The notes under the pieces are model-generated. The model made no database searches. It was not told the origin of the DNA and saw only the letters and a list, made by a program, of their open reading frames with translations. Positions 1 to 7,247 of a stretch of DNA of 64,000 nt are shown piece by piece. The stretch is from Planctomycetota bacterium (lineage in GTDB: Bacteria; Planctomycetota; Planctomycetia; Gemmatales; Gemmataceae). Each line of letters starts with the position of its first letter. The stretch's first letter is position 1. Location of the stretch: contig JACOUH010000032.1 in the NCBI GenBank assembly GCA_016177925.1, positions 54,647 through 118,646 of the forward strand. Reading direction: 5' to 3'. Made by a program: the position numbers and the translations under genes.

Positions 1-198
1 GCGGAACAGGGGGTCCGCCCCACCCCCGCTGTACGGGTTCCGCTGCAGGGCCTCGCGGAAGTTGACCGAGGCGGAGTGGTTCTTCTGGGCGAAGAAGACG
101 AAGGTGATGCCGACGATGGCAAACAGCGTGAGCAGCGCCAGCACCACCATGAGGATCACGGCGCGGCGCCGTTCCTCGGCGTGTCTCGGTCGCAACAT
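1..198 (-). CDS. PilX/GspK-like membrane-anchored protein, N-terminal part only
   Basis: The gene runs off the left edge of the window, so only the first 66 codons are visible. The start is an ATG preceded by a good AAGGAG-type ribosome site. The product opens with a basic stretch (MLRPRHAEERRRA) followed by one hydrophobic segment, about residues 14-38, then a polar region. This resembles the N-terminus of PilX/GspK-type minor pilins and of large planctomycete proteins that close such pseudopilin clusters. It lies downstream of five prepilin genes on the same strand, which suggests it is a component of the same secretion or pilus machine. The canonical glycine/glutamate prepilin cleavage motif is absent, so it may be a plain type II membrane anchor. 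Family assignment is tentative. Confidence 0.55.
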   Translation of the reverse strand, partial: MLRPRHAEERRRAVILMVVLALLTLFAIVGITFVFFAQKNHSASVNFREALQRNPYSGGGADPLFR

Positions 199-261
199 GG
201 TCTCGACTCCTTGGGCCGCCAGGGCGAACGGTACTGGCGGGACGGGCGGCACACTTTTGCA

Positions 262-316
262 GTAGGTCAGGCTTTCTAGCCTGACAGGTTTTGTCAGGCT
301 AGAAAGCCTGACCTAC
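262..316. repeat. GTAG-type REP pair (BIME), family A
   Basis: Paired inverted palindrome: GTAGGTCAGGCTTTCTAGCC on the left and its inverted copy ending in CTAC on the right, with a short spacer. Each arm is itself a hairpin (GTCAGGCT/AGCCTGAC). The same family recurs at 16024 and 20023. It lies between two minus-strand genes of the pilus cluster. Confidence 0.85.
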
Positions 317-340
317 TTTTTGAAGCAACGACACCAGGGG

Positions 341-1411
341 TCACATATCCTGGATAACGGTTATCTGCCGGGTCTGTTCGGTCTTGGCGTCCCAGACTCG
401 GATGGTGATCTGCAACGCACGGATCTGCAGGTTGGCGGCCGGGGTTATGGCCGTGTCGTAGGCCGTCCCGCCCACATCGGTGAAGCTGTAGTTGTTGGCG
501 TACAGAACCTGGACCTGGAACGAGATCACGTCCGCTAGCACCCGGTCGATCCCACTGCTCAGCGGGGTGCGGTCGATGAGGTACAACTGAGTGACCGGAT
601 CGAGACGCATCCCGCCGCGGTGGGGGGCGGGCGGTGGCAACGGCGGCGGCTGCGGCAGCGGGACGACATCCTTGGAGTTGTTGAAGTACAGGAAGTTCGA
701 CGCATTTGGGTCGACCTCGCAGCTCACTTCCGGGTAGGAGGCAATGTTGTTGTTCTGGGCCGATACCCGGTTCGTGGTGTTGATCGCGGTATTGTCCTGT
801 ACGAGCAGGCGGACACGCCGGTGCAGGGTGAACAGCTGCGTGCTGCCGCCAGCGGCGAAGACGTACCCGCCGGTGGCCGGGTCGATCATCGGAGAGAGGA
901 ACCAGGCGATCTCGGCCCACGGGCTCAGGAACAGGCCGGACTGCTTGTAGTTGGGTGGTGACAGCGACTCGAGGGGCGAGCCGCTGGGCACCGAGGTTGA
1001 CAGGAACTGCCTGATGCGGCTGCTCGGCCCGGCGCCCGTGTTGATGGTGAAGAGCAGGGCGTGGTCGGTCGCGAAGTACGAGTAGACGAGGTCGGAATCC
1101 TGGCCCTCCGGCTGGGAGCTCTTGGTTTGCTCGATGCGGAAGAAGCCCTCTGTGACAACCGGGTTGTTTGGGGCCCCCAGTTGGCTCAACTTGACCGGGC
1201 CGTTGCCAGCAACGAGGTGCTGCGCGATGAGGTCTTCGCGGAGCGGAACGACAGCGGTCCGCAGGTTCTCCTGCAAGTCGCCGATGGCCTTGAGCTGGCG
1301 GAACGTCCCCAGTCCCTCGACGAACGCCTGGGAAATGATCGACATGATCAGCACGATCAGGGCCATGGCGACCAGCAGCTCGACGATTGTGAAGCCTTGT
1401 CGACGACGCAT
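341..1411 (-). CDS. Prepilin-like protein, GspJ/PilW type
   Basis: A 356-residue protein with a type IV prepilin N-terminus: the leader MRRRQG is followed by FTIVELLVAMALIVLIMSI. Gly -1, Phe +1 and Glu +5 are intact, so a PilD-type prepilin peptidase should cleave after Gly6. The hydrophobic alpha-helix covers roughly residues 7-28; the rest is a globular domain with a Pro-rich loop (PQPPPLPPPAP) around residue 260. Size and position among other pseudopilins fit a GspJ/PilW-like minor pilin. The ATG at 1411 is preferred over an in-frame TTG at 1426 because it gives the normal short basic leader. It is probably cotranscribed with the gene at 1496-2593. Confidence 0.8.
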   Translation of the reverse strand: MRRRQGFTIVELLVAMALIVLIMSIISQAFVEGLGTFRQLKAIGDLQENLRTAVVPLREDLIAQHLVAGNGPVKLSQLGAPNNPVVTEGFFRIEQTKSSQPEGQDSDLVYSYFATDHALLFTINTGAGPSSRIRQFLSTSVPSGSPLESLSPPNYKQSGLFLSPWAEIAWFLSPMIDPATGGYVFAAGGSTQLFTLHRRVRLLVQDNTAINTTNRVSAQNNNIASYPEVSCEVDPNASNFLYFNNSKDVVPLPQPPPLPPPAPHRGGMRLDPVTQLYLIDRTPLSSGIDRVLADVISFQVQVLYANNYSFTDVGGTAYDTAITPAANLQIRALQITIRVWDAKTEQTRQITVIQDM

Positions 1412-1442
1412 GGGAATCTCTCTCAATCCGGCGAGCCGTGTC

Positions 1443-1480
1443 TTCCTCCCCTCTCCGCCGAAGTGGGGGAGAGGGGAGGA
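1443..1480. terminator. GC-rich hairpin between two pseudopilin genes
   Basis: Inverted repeat with arms TTCCTCCCCTCTCC and GGAGAGGGGAGGAA around a short loop. On the plus strand it is followed by an A-run (AAAAAA), not a T-run. It could slow transcription or stabilise mRNA, or be another interspersed palindrome. Its function as a terminator is uncertain. Confidence 0.35.
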
Positions 1481-1495
1481 AAAAAGCGGGGGCTG

Positions 1496-2593
1496 CTACA
1501 ACGTCCGCAGGTCGAATACCTCAATGACGCCATCCATGATGACCACGGGGCCCGGCCCGGTGGCGAGCACCGGCGTCTGCACCTCGACGTCCATGCTGGT
1601 GACGCCAGTCTGGTTGACGCTGACGACACGGTAGAAGTAGCCGCCGGGTTCTGCCGGGGTCCGGTTCGGCTGGACGACCATCGTGGCATCGAGAATCCAG
1701 CCGCCGACCGAAAGGTCCGGCGGGTCCTGGCCGGCGTTCCAGCTAATCGAGACGACGTTGGGGTCGGAGGTGCCGTCGGTCTTGACGCCGAAGTTGGCGC
1801 TGAAGGCCGTCTCGCCGCTAGTGGCCTGCTCCAGGGCCCGGCCGCTATAGACGATGACCGTCATGTGGACCGGGCCATTGGTAATTGCCTTGGGCATGCG
1901 GCAAAGGTAGGCCCAGGAGTAGCGCACCGTCCGATACACCTGTGCGCCGGTCCCAGCCCGGCCGGCGTAGTCAACGTCGCGCGGGAAGGTGAGGTCGTCC
2001 AGCAGAGTGGTCCATCGCAATAGCTGCCACCGGCGAGTCATTTGACTGCCCATGTCCGGCGAGGTCGGCTTCAAGGGCTCGCAGTAGACGCGGCGCGGCA
2101 ACACGACGTTCGGGTTGGCGGGGCCCCCGGCGACCCAGTCCTGCCAGAAAGGAGCCGTAGGGTTCGTCACTGCCGCCGTCTTGTTCGCCCAGTAACCGTT
2201 CGGATCGACGATGACGGGATAGCTGGACATACTGCTCATACTCGGGTTGATGGTTCCACCAGGGAGGTAGTAACTGACCGGGGCCGTTCCGCCACCATAC
2301 GGGTCCAGGGGCGCTCCGCCGGGATACGGACTGGGATTCGCGCCGTTCGGATTCAGCATCCCGTTCTGGACGTCCGGGTCGGTGCGGAGGCCGGTCGGCC
2401 CGCCGTTGGGCCAGACGATGCTGGCGAAGGCCGCGGCGTTGTGCTTGACGTGGCCGGCGCGGTCATCCTTGACGGCCTGGGCCATCTCAAGGGCGCCCAG
2501 CGGGAACAGCACCAGCAGGGCCAGCAGACCGACGCCGGTGATCAGGATGGCCACCAGCACCTCGACGAGAGTAATGCCCGGACGGCGCGTCAT
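1496..2593 (-). CDS. Prepilin-like protein, GspI/PilV type
   Basis: A 365-residue protein beginning MTRRPG followed by ITLVEVLVAILITGVGLLAL, a class III prepilin signal with Gly at -1, Ile at +1 and Glu at +5. The short hydrophobic helix ends near residue 30; the remainder has no recognisable enzymatic motif and is rich in Gly, Pro and Asn. The N-terminal pattern and place in the cluster fit a GspI/PilV-type minor pseudopilin that would sit at the tip of a pseudopilus in the cell envelope. The protein is much longer than classical GspI (about 120 residues), as is common for planctomycete relatives. The exact minor-pilin class is inferred only. Confidence 0.78.
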   Translation of the reverse strand: MTRRPGITLVEVLVAILITGVGLLALLVLFPLGALEMAQAVKDDRAGHVKHNAAAFASIVWPNGGPTGLRTDPDVQNGMLNPNGANPSPYPGGAPLDPYGGGTAPVSYYLPGGTINPSMSSMSSYPVIVDPNGYWANKTAAVTNPTAPFWQDWVAGGPANPNVVLPRRVYCEPLKPTSPDMGSQMTRRWQLLRWTTLLDDLTFPRDVDYAGRAGTGAQVYRTVRYSWAYLCRMPKAITNGPVHMTVIVYSGRALEQATSGETAFSANFGVKTDGTSDPNVVSISWNAGQDPPDLSVGGWILDATMVVQPNRTPAEPGGYFYRVVSVNQTGVTSMDVEVQTPVLATGPGPVVIMDGVIEVFDLRTL

Positions 2594-2617
2594 GGTTGCG
2601 TCTCCTCTGCTGCTGCC

Positions 2618-3580
2618 TCACAGCCCGCCGCCGCGCGGGTCGAGCGTAAACGAATAGGGATTGCCGCCGCTGGTGTCGACGGCATAGGCGGCAATCTGCC
2701 CGGTGCGGGTGACAATGTAAATCAGCGTCTGCTCGCCCGGAGCGCTGGGGACGCTCCGGTTGCTCAGGTCCTCATCGCGCACCCAGAGAATGATCTTGCC
2801 ATTCAGGCCGCCGGTCAGAATGACTCCCGACGGCGCGAACAAGATATCGAGGTTGCCCGTCACCGGGTCGGGCGTAAGCCAGCTGTGATAGGGGTTCGTC
2901 TGGGCGTTGTACGGCTGGGTGGGGTCGAAAAGAGAGAGATCGACGATGACATCGTCGGGCAGCAGGACGGTGTCCTCACCGGGGACCGGCCGCGGCGAAC
3001 GCGCGATGCGATACTGGATGGTCCCCGTGGAGCCGCCGCCGGCGTAGGGACGGTCAATCGTTATCGTCGCGCTCGTCGGGGTGCTCACGTTGACGCCAGT
3101 GATCTTATAAAAGGGATCTGTGTTGATCTGGATGAAGTCGCCGGGCTGCACGGGCCAGAGGCTCGGGTCGGAGGTCCCCAGGCCGCCCGAGAGGTCGACG
3201 CCAGTAACGGTAATTGTCGTCGAGGGGGGCGTGACCGAAACCGTCCCGCCGGTGAAGTCGGCAGGCTGCTGGATGTACTGGAAGCTGCGGACCCGGTAGT
3301 AGTCGGGGTTCGTCGAGCCGTCCGCGTTGGTCGGATTGTTGCTCTCACGCAGCAGCCGGATGCCGTAGGGGTTGCGGTCGCGCAGGGCCTGCTGCTTGGC
3401 GACGAACAGGATGCCCTGGACCGTCTGGGCGCCGCGCGCCGCCTTCTCACTCTTGATGATCCCGGGGCCGATGAGCACGAGCAGGCCTAGGAGGGAGGTG
3501 ATGATGGCGATGACCACCAGCAGCTCGATCAGCGTGAAACCCGGCCGTCGCCGTGGTCGGTTCTGACAAGGCGTGCCCAT
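2618..3580 (-). CDS. Prepilin-like protein, GspH/FimT type
   Basis: A 320-residue prepilin: leader MGTPCQNRPRRRPG, then FTLIELLVVIAIITSLLGLL, with Gly -1 and Glu +5 present. The start at 3580 is chosen because the longer upstream reading would translate through the palindromic repeat at 3597-3683 and give an oversized leader. After the transmembrane helix comes a beta-rich domain of Thr/Val/Gly composition, about residues 60-320, with no catalytic motif. It is part of a run of five pseudopilin genes on the minus strand. Assignment to GspH/FimT rather than another minor class is a guess from the N-terminus. Confidence 0.78.
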   Translation of the reverse strand: MGTPCQNRPRRRPGFTLIELLVVIAIITSLLGLLVLIGPGIIKSEKAARGAQTVQGILFVAKQQALRDRNPYGIRLLRESNNPTNADGSTNPDYYRVRSFQYIQQPADFTGGTVSVTPPSTTITVTGVDLSGGLGTSDPSLWPVQPGDFIQINTDPFYKITGVNVSTPTSATITIDRPYAGGGSTGTIQYRIARSPRPVPGEDTVLLPDDVIVDLSLFDPTQPYNAQTNPYHSWLTPDPVTGNLDILFAPSGVILTGGLNGKIILWVRDEDLSNRSVPSAPGEQTLIYIVTRTGQIAAYAVDTSGGNPYSFTLDPRGGGL

Positions 3581-3596
3581 GAGCAGTTCTCTTTTC

Positions 3597-3683
3597 GGGC
3601 GAGCGGGGGGCGTGAGCCCCCTGATGACTTTATCTCGCCCCCTCATGACTTTTTATCAGGGGGCTCACGCCCCCCGCTCGCCC
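3597..3683. repeat. Long palindrome, family D
   Basis: Arms GGGCGAGCGGGGGGCGTGAG and the inverted copy CTCACGCCCCCCGCTCGCCC, around a spacer containing an imperfect direct repeat (TGACTTTATC / TGACTTTTTATC). A second copy with the same outer arms lies at 27062-27125. It sits in the 36-bp-plus gap between two pseudopilin genes and overlaps the upstream region of the gene starting at 3580. Confidence 0.85.
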
Positions 3684-3687
3684 ACAA

Positions 3688-4641
3688 CTACCGAACCTGG
3701 AAACTGTAAATGTTGTCGTTCGCGTCCGGGGACTGTGGGGTCATGGTGGGGGACGGCGGGTTGTTGTCGGAGTTCGGCAGACCGAACTTGCCGTCCTTCC
3801 CCGCCGACACCACCACGGGAATGGTAAAGTATGACTGCGGTCCTCCGCCGGTTCCGGTGATGCTATGGCAGAGGGACTGGAACGTTACGACCGCCTGGGG
3901 ATAGTTGGATTGCCAACTCGTGTCCATGAGCTTGTGGAACGGGTCCTCGGTGTCGCGGTCGAGGTTGCCGCGTGCATTGCGCGCCAGGGCATTGAGGTCG
4001 GGGTTGCCGGTCCCCCAGCGGAAGAAGGCGATCGGTTTGCCCCAGCCGTCGACGATCTCGGGCACGCCGTCATTGTCCGTATCCCTGATTGCGCTGGCGC
4101 CGAGGGTTTCTTCTGCGTTGAACTTCATGCCCTTGTGCGGGTGGTTCTGGAGAGCGATCAGCAAGCAGGCTGCAGATTCGGTGAAGATACCGTTGGAATT
4201 CGTGTTGACCGGAATCCTGTTCTGGATAGCGGCGACGTACGAGGAAATCGGGGGGAGATCGGTGTCGGGGATTATTCCCATTCCGGGGCGCTGGATCTCG
4301 GCATAGCTCATCGGGAACTCCCGCCGCAGCAGGAGCTTCAGACAGATGACCTGGGCTCGCGCTGGATCTCCGCCTGCCAGGTTCGGAAGGACGTAGTTGT
4401 ACAGGAGACTGGACGAGTCAAGGTTCCGGTATTGTTTGGAGGCCTCGCTCCACTGCTGCTGCACACCCTCGTGCAACTTGCGGAGCAGGGTTTCGGTGTT
4501 CTTCTGCGACTGCCCGCTAATGAGAGGGAAAACCGCCACCGCCACCAACCCGACGAGGACGCTGATGATGAGCAGGACCACCAGCAGTTCGAGCGTCGTG
4601 AAGCCGCGCTGCCCGGGTCGCTTCTGCATTCGAGGAATCAT
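3688..4641 (-). CDS. Prepilin-like protein
   Basis: A 317-residue prepilin: basic leader ending QKRPGQRG, then FTTLELLVVLLIISVLVGLV with Gly -1 and Glu +5. The globular part contains a motif SAGKDGKFG near the C-terminus (about residues 283-291) that recurs in planctomycete GspG-like proteins and is echoed in the next gene (SAGKDTTFG), so the two probably share a fold. A good ribosome site (GGGAGG) supports the ATG at 4641; ATG 4629 is an alternative. Likely a structural pseudopilin of the same machine. Confidence 0.78.
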   Translation of the reverse strand: MIPRMQKRPGQRGFTTLELLVVLLIISVLVGLVAVAVFPLISGQSQKNTETLLRKLHEGVQQQWSEASKQYRNLDSSSLLYNYVLPNLAGGDPARAQVICLKLLLRREFPMSYAEIQRPGMGIIPDTDLPPISSYVAAIQNRIPVNTNSNGIFTESAACLLIALQNHPHKGMKFNAEETLGASAIRDTDNDGVPEIVDGWGKPIAFFRWGTGNPDLNALARNARGNLDRDTEDPFHKLMDTSWQSNYPQAVVTFQSLCHSITGTGGGPQSYFTIPVVVSAGKDGKFGLPNSDNNPPSPTMTPQSPDANDNIYSFQVR

Positions 4642-4653
4642 CACTCGCCTCCC

Positions 4654-5616
4654 TTACTTCGAGCCCAGAACGGCGTCGTAGAAGTTCGACATATCATCCT
4701 CGAACGCGCCCGATGTGTTGCCGGGGTTCCACGGAGTGGGATTGGGGTCATTGGGGTCGAGACCGCTTTTTGTGCAGCCGAAAGTAGTGTCCTTACCGGC
4801 CGAGATGATCTGGAAGCTTTCCGGGTTGTGGTATTTGCCCTTCGCGGAATAGTACGGCCAGACGTTGAGGTTGGCGCAGTCCGAATTCTGATAGGCGTTG
4901 TAGTAGCGGTTGTAGCCGTTCTTCGTCTTGTACGAGCTGAAATAGGCATACGGTCTGCCGTACGGGTCGTTGTACGAGTAGAACCCGTTGCTCGGCGCAA
5001 GCCGATTGGACTCGAACTTGTAGAACGGGCCGATGCGATCCCCGCCCAGCGCTGTCGGATTCCGCGAGTTCGACGAGAAGCCCTGGCAGGTCGGTGGGGT
5101 GCCGTCCGTGATCCCGCCCAGGAAGAAGACGAGGCACTGGTCTCCCGACAGTCTCATGGGCTGGGGGAAGGAGATCGGAATCGGGTTGCCGTTCGCGTCG
5201 AAAATGTAGTTGCCGTTCGCGTCGGTTTGGTACCCCGCCCAGGCCAGCGTGTAGGGAATCGGATTACCGTTCGCATCGTACTTACCAGTGAGCCCGACGC
5301 TCGAGCCGAACATCCGCACCAGGAACTCCTTCGACTCTTTTTCCAGCTTGTCGGTCATGTCGTATTGGAGGATGTTCGAGCGCAGGGCCAAGCGGCTCGG
5401 CGGCTGCTCACTCAGTTTGAACGTCACCTTGAACTGCGCGAAGTCCGCTTGAAGCTGGCTGATGTCGGAACGGCGCTGCGTTTCGGGGCCCTTGCCAAGG
5501 ATTCTCAGCACCACGCCCGCCGTCAGGCTGACCAGGACGGCGATAATGGCGATGACCACCAGCATCTCGATCAGCGTAAAGGCCCACCGCGGGCCCTTCC
5601 GGTTGTTGACTTGCAT
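4654..5616 (-). CDS. GspG-like prepilin with Ala at -1
   Basis: A 320-residue pseudopilin with leader MQVNNRKGPRWA followed by FTLIEMLVVIAIIAVLVSLT. Glu +5 is intact but the residue before the cleavage site is Ala, not the usual Gly. The hydrophobic helix is followed by a polar helix and a globular domain with a SAGKDTTFG motif. It is immediately downstream of gspF, the usual position for the major pseudopilin GspG. The start at 5616 avoids translating the palindrome at 5633-5698. Ala at -1 is tolerated by some prepilin peptidases, so the protein may still be processed. Confidence 0.75.
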   Translation of the reverse strand: MQVNNRKGPRWAFTLIEMLVVIAIIAVLVSLTAGVVLRILGKGPETQRRSDISQLQADFAQFKVTFKLSEQPPSRLALRSNILQYDMTDKLEKESKEFLVRMFGSSVGLTGKYDANGNPIPYTLAWAGYQTDANGNYIFDANGNPIPISFPQPMRLSGDQCLVFFLGGITDGTPPTCQGFSSNSRNPTALGGDRIGPFYKFESNRLAPSNGFYSYNDPYGRPYAYFSSYKTKNGYNRYYNAYQNSDCANLNVWPYYSAKGKYHNPESFQIISAGKDTTFGCTKSGLDPNDPNPTPWNPGNTSGAFEDDMSNFYDAVLGSK

Positions 5617-5632
5617 GGCTGTCTCGTCCTCT

Positions 5633-5698
5633 GTCCGTGGTCCGTGCTCCGTGGTCCGTGGCAATGACTTTCTTGCAACGGACCACGGACCACGGACA
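5633..5698. repeat. GTCCGTGG palindrome
   Basis: Left arm is a run of GTCCGTGG / CTCCGTGG units, right arm ACGGACCACGGACCACGGAC. It lies between gspF and the GspG-like gene and could form a strong hairpin in the transcript. No second copy was seen in the window. Confidence 0.75.
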
Positions 5699-5712
5699 AC
5701 GAACGAACCCGG

Positions 5713-6954
5713 TTACTTGCTCAGGCCATCCAGCAGCTTGATCAGCGGCATGAACAGGGAGATCACGATGAGGCCGATGATCCCGCCCAGGATCACGATC
5801 ATCACCGGCTCCAGCAGGCTGAGCAGGCTCTCGACCAGGACGTCCACTTCCTCGTCGTACACATCGGCGATCTTGTAAAGCATCGTGTCGAGGTCGCCCG
5901 TCTCCTCGCCGACGTCGATCATGTTGACCACCATGTCGTCGACCAGCCGGCTCTCCTTGAGCGGCTGCGCGATCGTGTCGCCCTCGCGGATCGATTCGTA
6001 GACGCGCAGGTACATGCGCTCGAAGACGGCATTGGTACACGTCTCGCGGACGATGCTGAGGGCCTCCAGGATGGGCACGCCGGACGCGACCAGGGTGCCC
6101 AGGGTCCGCGTGGTGCGGGCGATCGTTGTCTTTTCGATCAGCGTGCCCATGATCGGTATCCACAGGTAGAACCGATCCAGGGCGTAGGCCCCCGTCCTGT
6201 TGAGGCGGATGAGTTTGATCAATAACCAGAAGCAGAGCGGGATCAGGGGCAGGATGTACCAGTAGTTGGCGAACCAGCGCGACGTCGCCATCAGCGTTTC
6301 GGTCATCGCCGGCAGCTTCATCTTGAAGTCCTTGAAGATCTTCTCGAACTTCGGGATGATGTAGATCATGATGAAGGTCAGGATGCCGACCGCCACGCAG
6401 ATGACGACGACCGGGTAGACCATCGCCCCGATGATCTTGCGTTTCAGGCTCTGGGACTTCTCCTTGAAGTCGGCCAGGCGCTTGAGGATGACCTCCAGGG
6501 CACCGCCGGCCTCGCCCGCCTTCACCATGTTGACGTACAGCCGGTCGAAGCACTTGGGGTGCTTGCCGAAGGCCTCGCTCAGGGACGATCCCGACTCGAC
6601 GTCGTCGACGACGTCGATGAGGGCGTTCTTGAGCACGCCGGGCTTCATCTGGTGCTCGAGGATCTTGAGGCTGCGCAACACCGGCAGTCCGGCGTCCTGC
6701 AAGGTGGAGAACTGCCGCGTGAAGGTACACAGGGACTTCGCCGAGACGCCGCCGATGGTGAAGGTCTGGCCCTTCTTGCGCCGGCCCTTGCCCTTCTTGC
6801 CCTTGGCCTTCTTGCCGGCCACTTCGGTGATCTTGGTCACGAAGTAGCCCATGTTGCGGATCTTCTGCTGCGCTTCCTCTTCGCTGGCCGCCTCGACGGA
6901 GTCCTTGACCTCTCCCCCCGTCGTGTCCATTGCCTCGAACTTGAACGTTGGCAT
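5713..6954 (-). CDS. gspF: GspF/PilC inner-membrane platform protein
   Basis: A 413-residue polytopic membrane protein of the T2SSF family, the inner-membrane platform that couples the GspE/PilB ATPases to pseudopilus assembly. It carries the two repeated T2SSF helical domains: LCTFTRQFSTLQDAGLPVLR near residue 76 and TRTLGTLVASGVPILEALS near residue 280. Hydrophobic segments lie around residues 180-205, 225-250 and 385-405. A Lys/Gly-rich linker (KKAKGKKGKGRRKKG) at about residues 48-62 separates the N-terminus from the first domain. Length matches PilC/GspF (about 400). The start is supported by AGGGGAG upstream. It sits between the ATPase genes and the pseudopilins, the classical order. 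Confidence 0.93.
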   Translation of the reverse strand: MPTFKFEAMDTTGGEVKDSVEAASEEEAQQKIRNMGYFVTKITEVAGKKAKGKKGKGRRKKGQTFTIGGVSAKSLCTFTRQFSTLQDAGLPVLRSLKILEHQMKPGVLKNALIDVVDDVESGSSLSEAFGKHPKCFDRLYVNMVKAGEAGGALEVILKRLADFKEKSQSLKRKIIGAMVYPVVVICVAVGILTFIMIYIIPKFEKIFKDFKMKLPAMTETLMATSRWFANYWYILPLIPLCFWLLIKLIRLNRTGAYALDRFYLWIPIMGTLIEKTTIARTTRTLGTLVASGVPILEALSIVRETCTNAVFERMYLRVYESIREGDTIAQPLKESRLVDDMVVNMIDVGEETGDLDTMLYKIADVYDEEVDVLVESLLSLLEPVMIVILGGIIGLIVISLFMPLIKLLDGLSK

Positions 6955-6965
6955 GCGAGTCTCCC

Positions 6966-7245
6966 CTAAACGGCTGTCGGCTATCGGCTATGCTGGACGT
7001 GGCGACGGGGCGTCCCCGCGCTGGCGCTTGGGGCTTGTGTCGGCGTCCCCGCGCTGGCGCTTGGGGCTTGGGTCAACTCTCCCCGCGTTGAGGCTCTCGG
7101 CTGTCGGCTATCGACTGTCGGCCGGGGGTCAGCGGTCAGACGAGGCTTACGATGAAATTGCGGGCGACCCAATGATAAGGTATTCCCCGCTGACCGCTGA
7201 CCTCCAGTCGACGGCCGATGGCCGATGGCCGATAGCCGATAGCCG
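6966..7245. repeat. Intergenic block of short simple repeats
   Basis: The roughly 290-bp gap between gspE and gspF holds no gene. It contains iterations of GGCTGTCGGCTATCGGCTAT and GCCGATGGCCGATGGCCGAT at opposite ends in inverted orientation, plus a direct duplication of GGCGTCCCCGCGCTGGCGCT at about 7010 and 7045. It resembles degenerate interspersed palindromes. Confidence 0.6.
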
Positions 7246-7247
7246 CC

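Noticed and set aside
3865..5667. A 600-codon open frame on the plus strand opposite two pseudopilin genes
   Set aside because: It is a high-GC antisense shadow: composition is Arg/Val/Gly-rich without domains, and the minus strand carries clear prepilin proteins.
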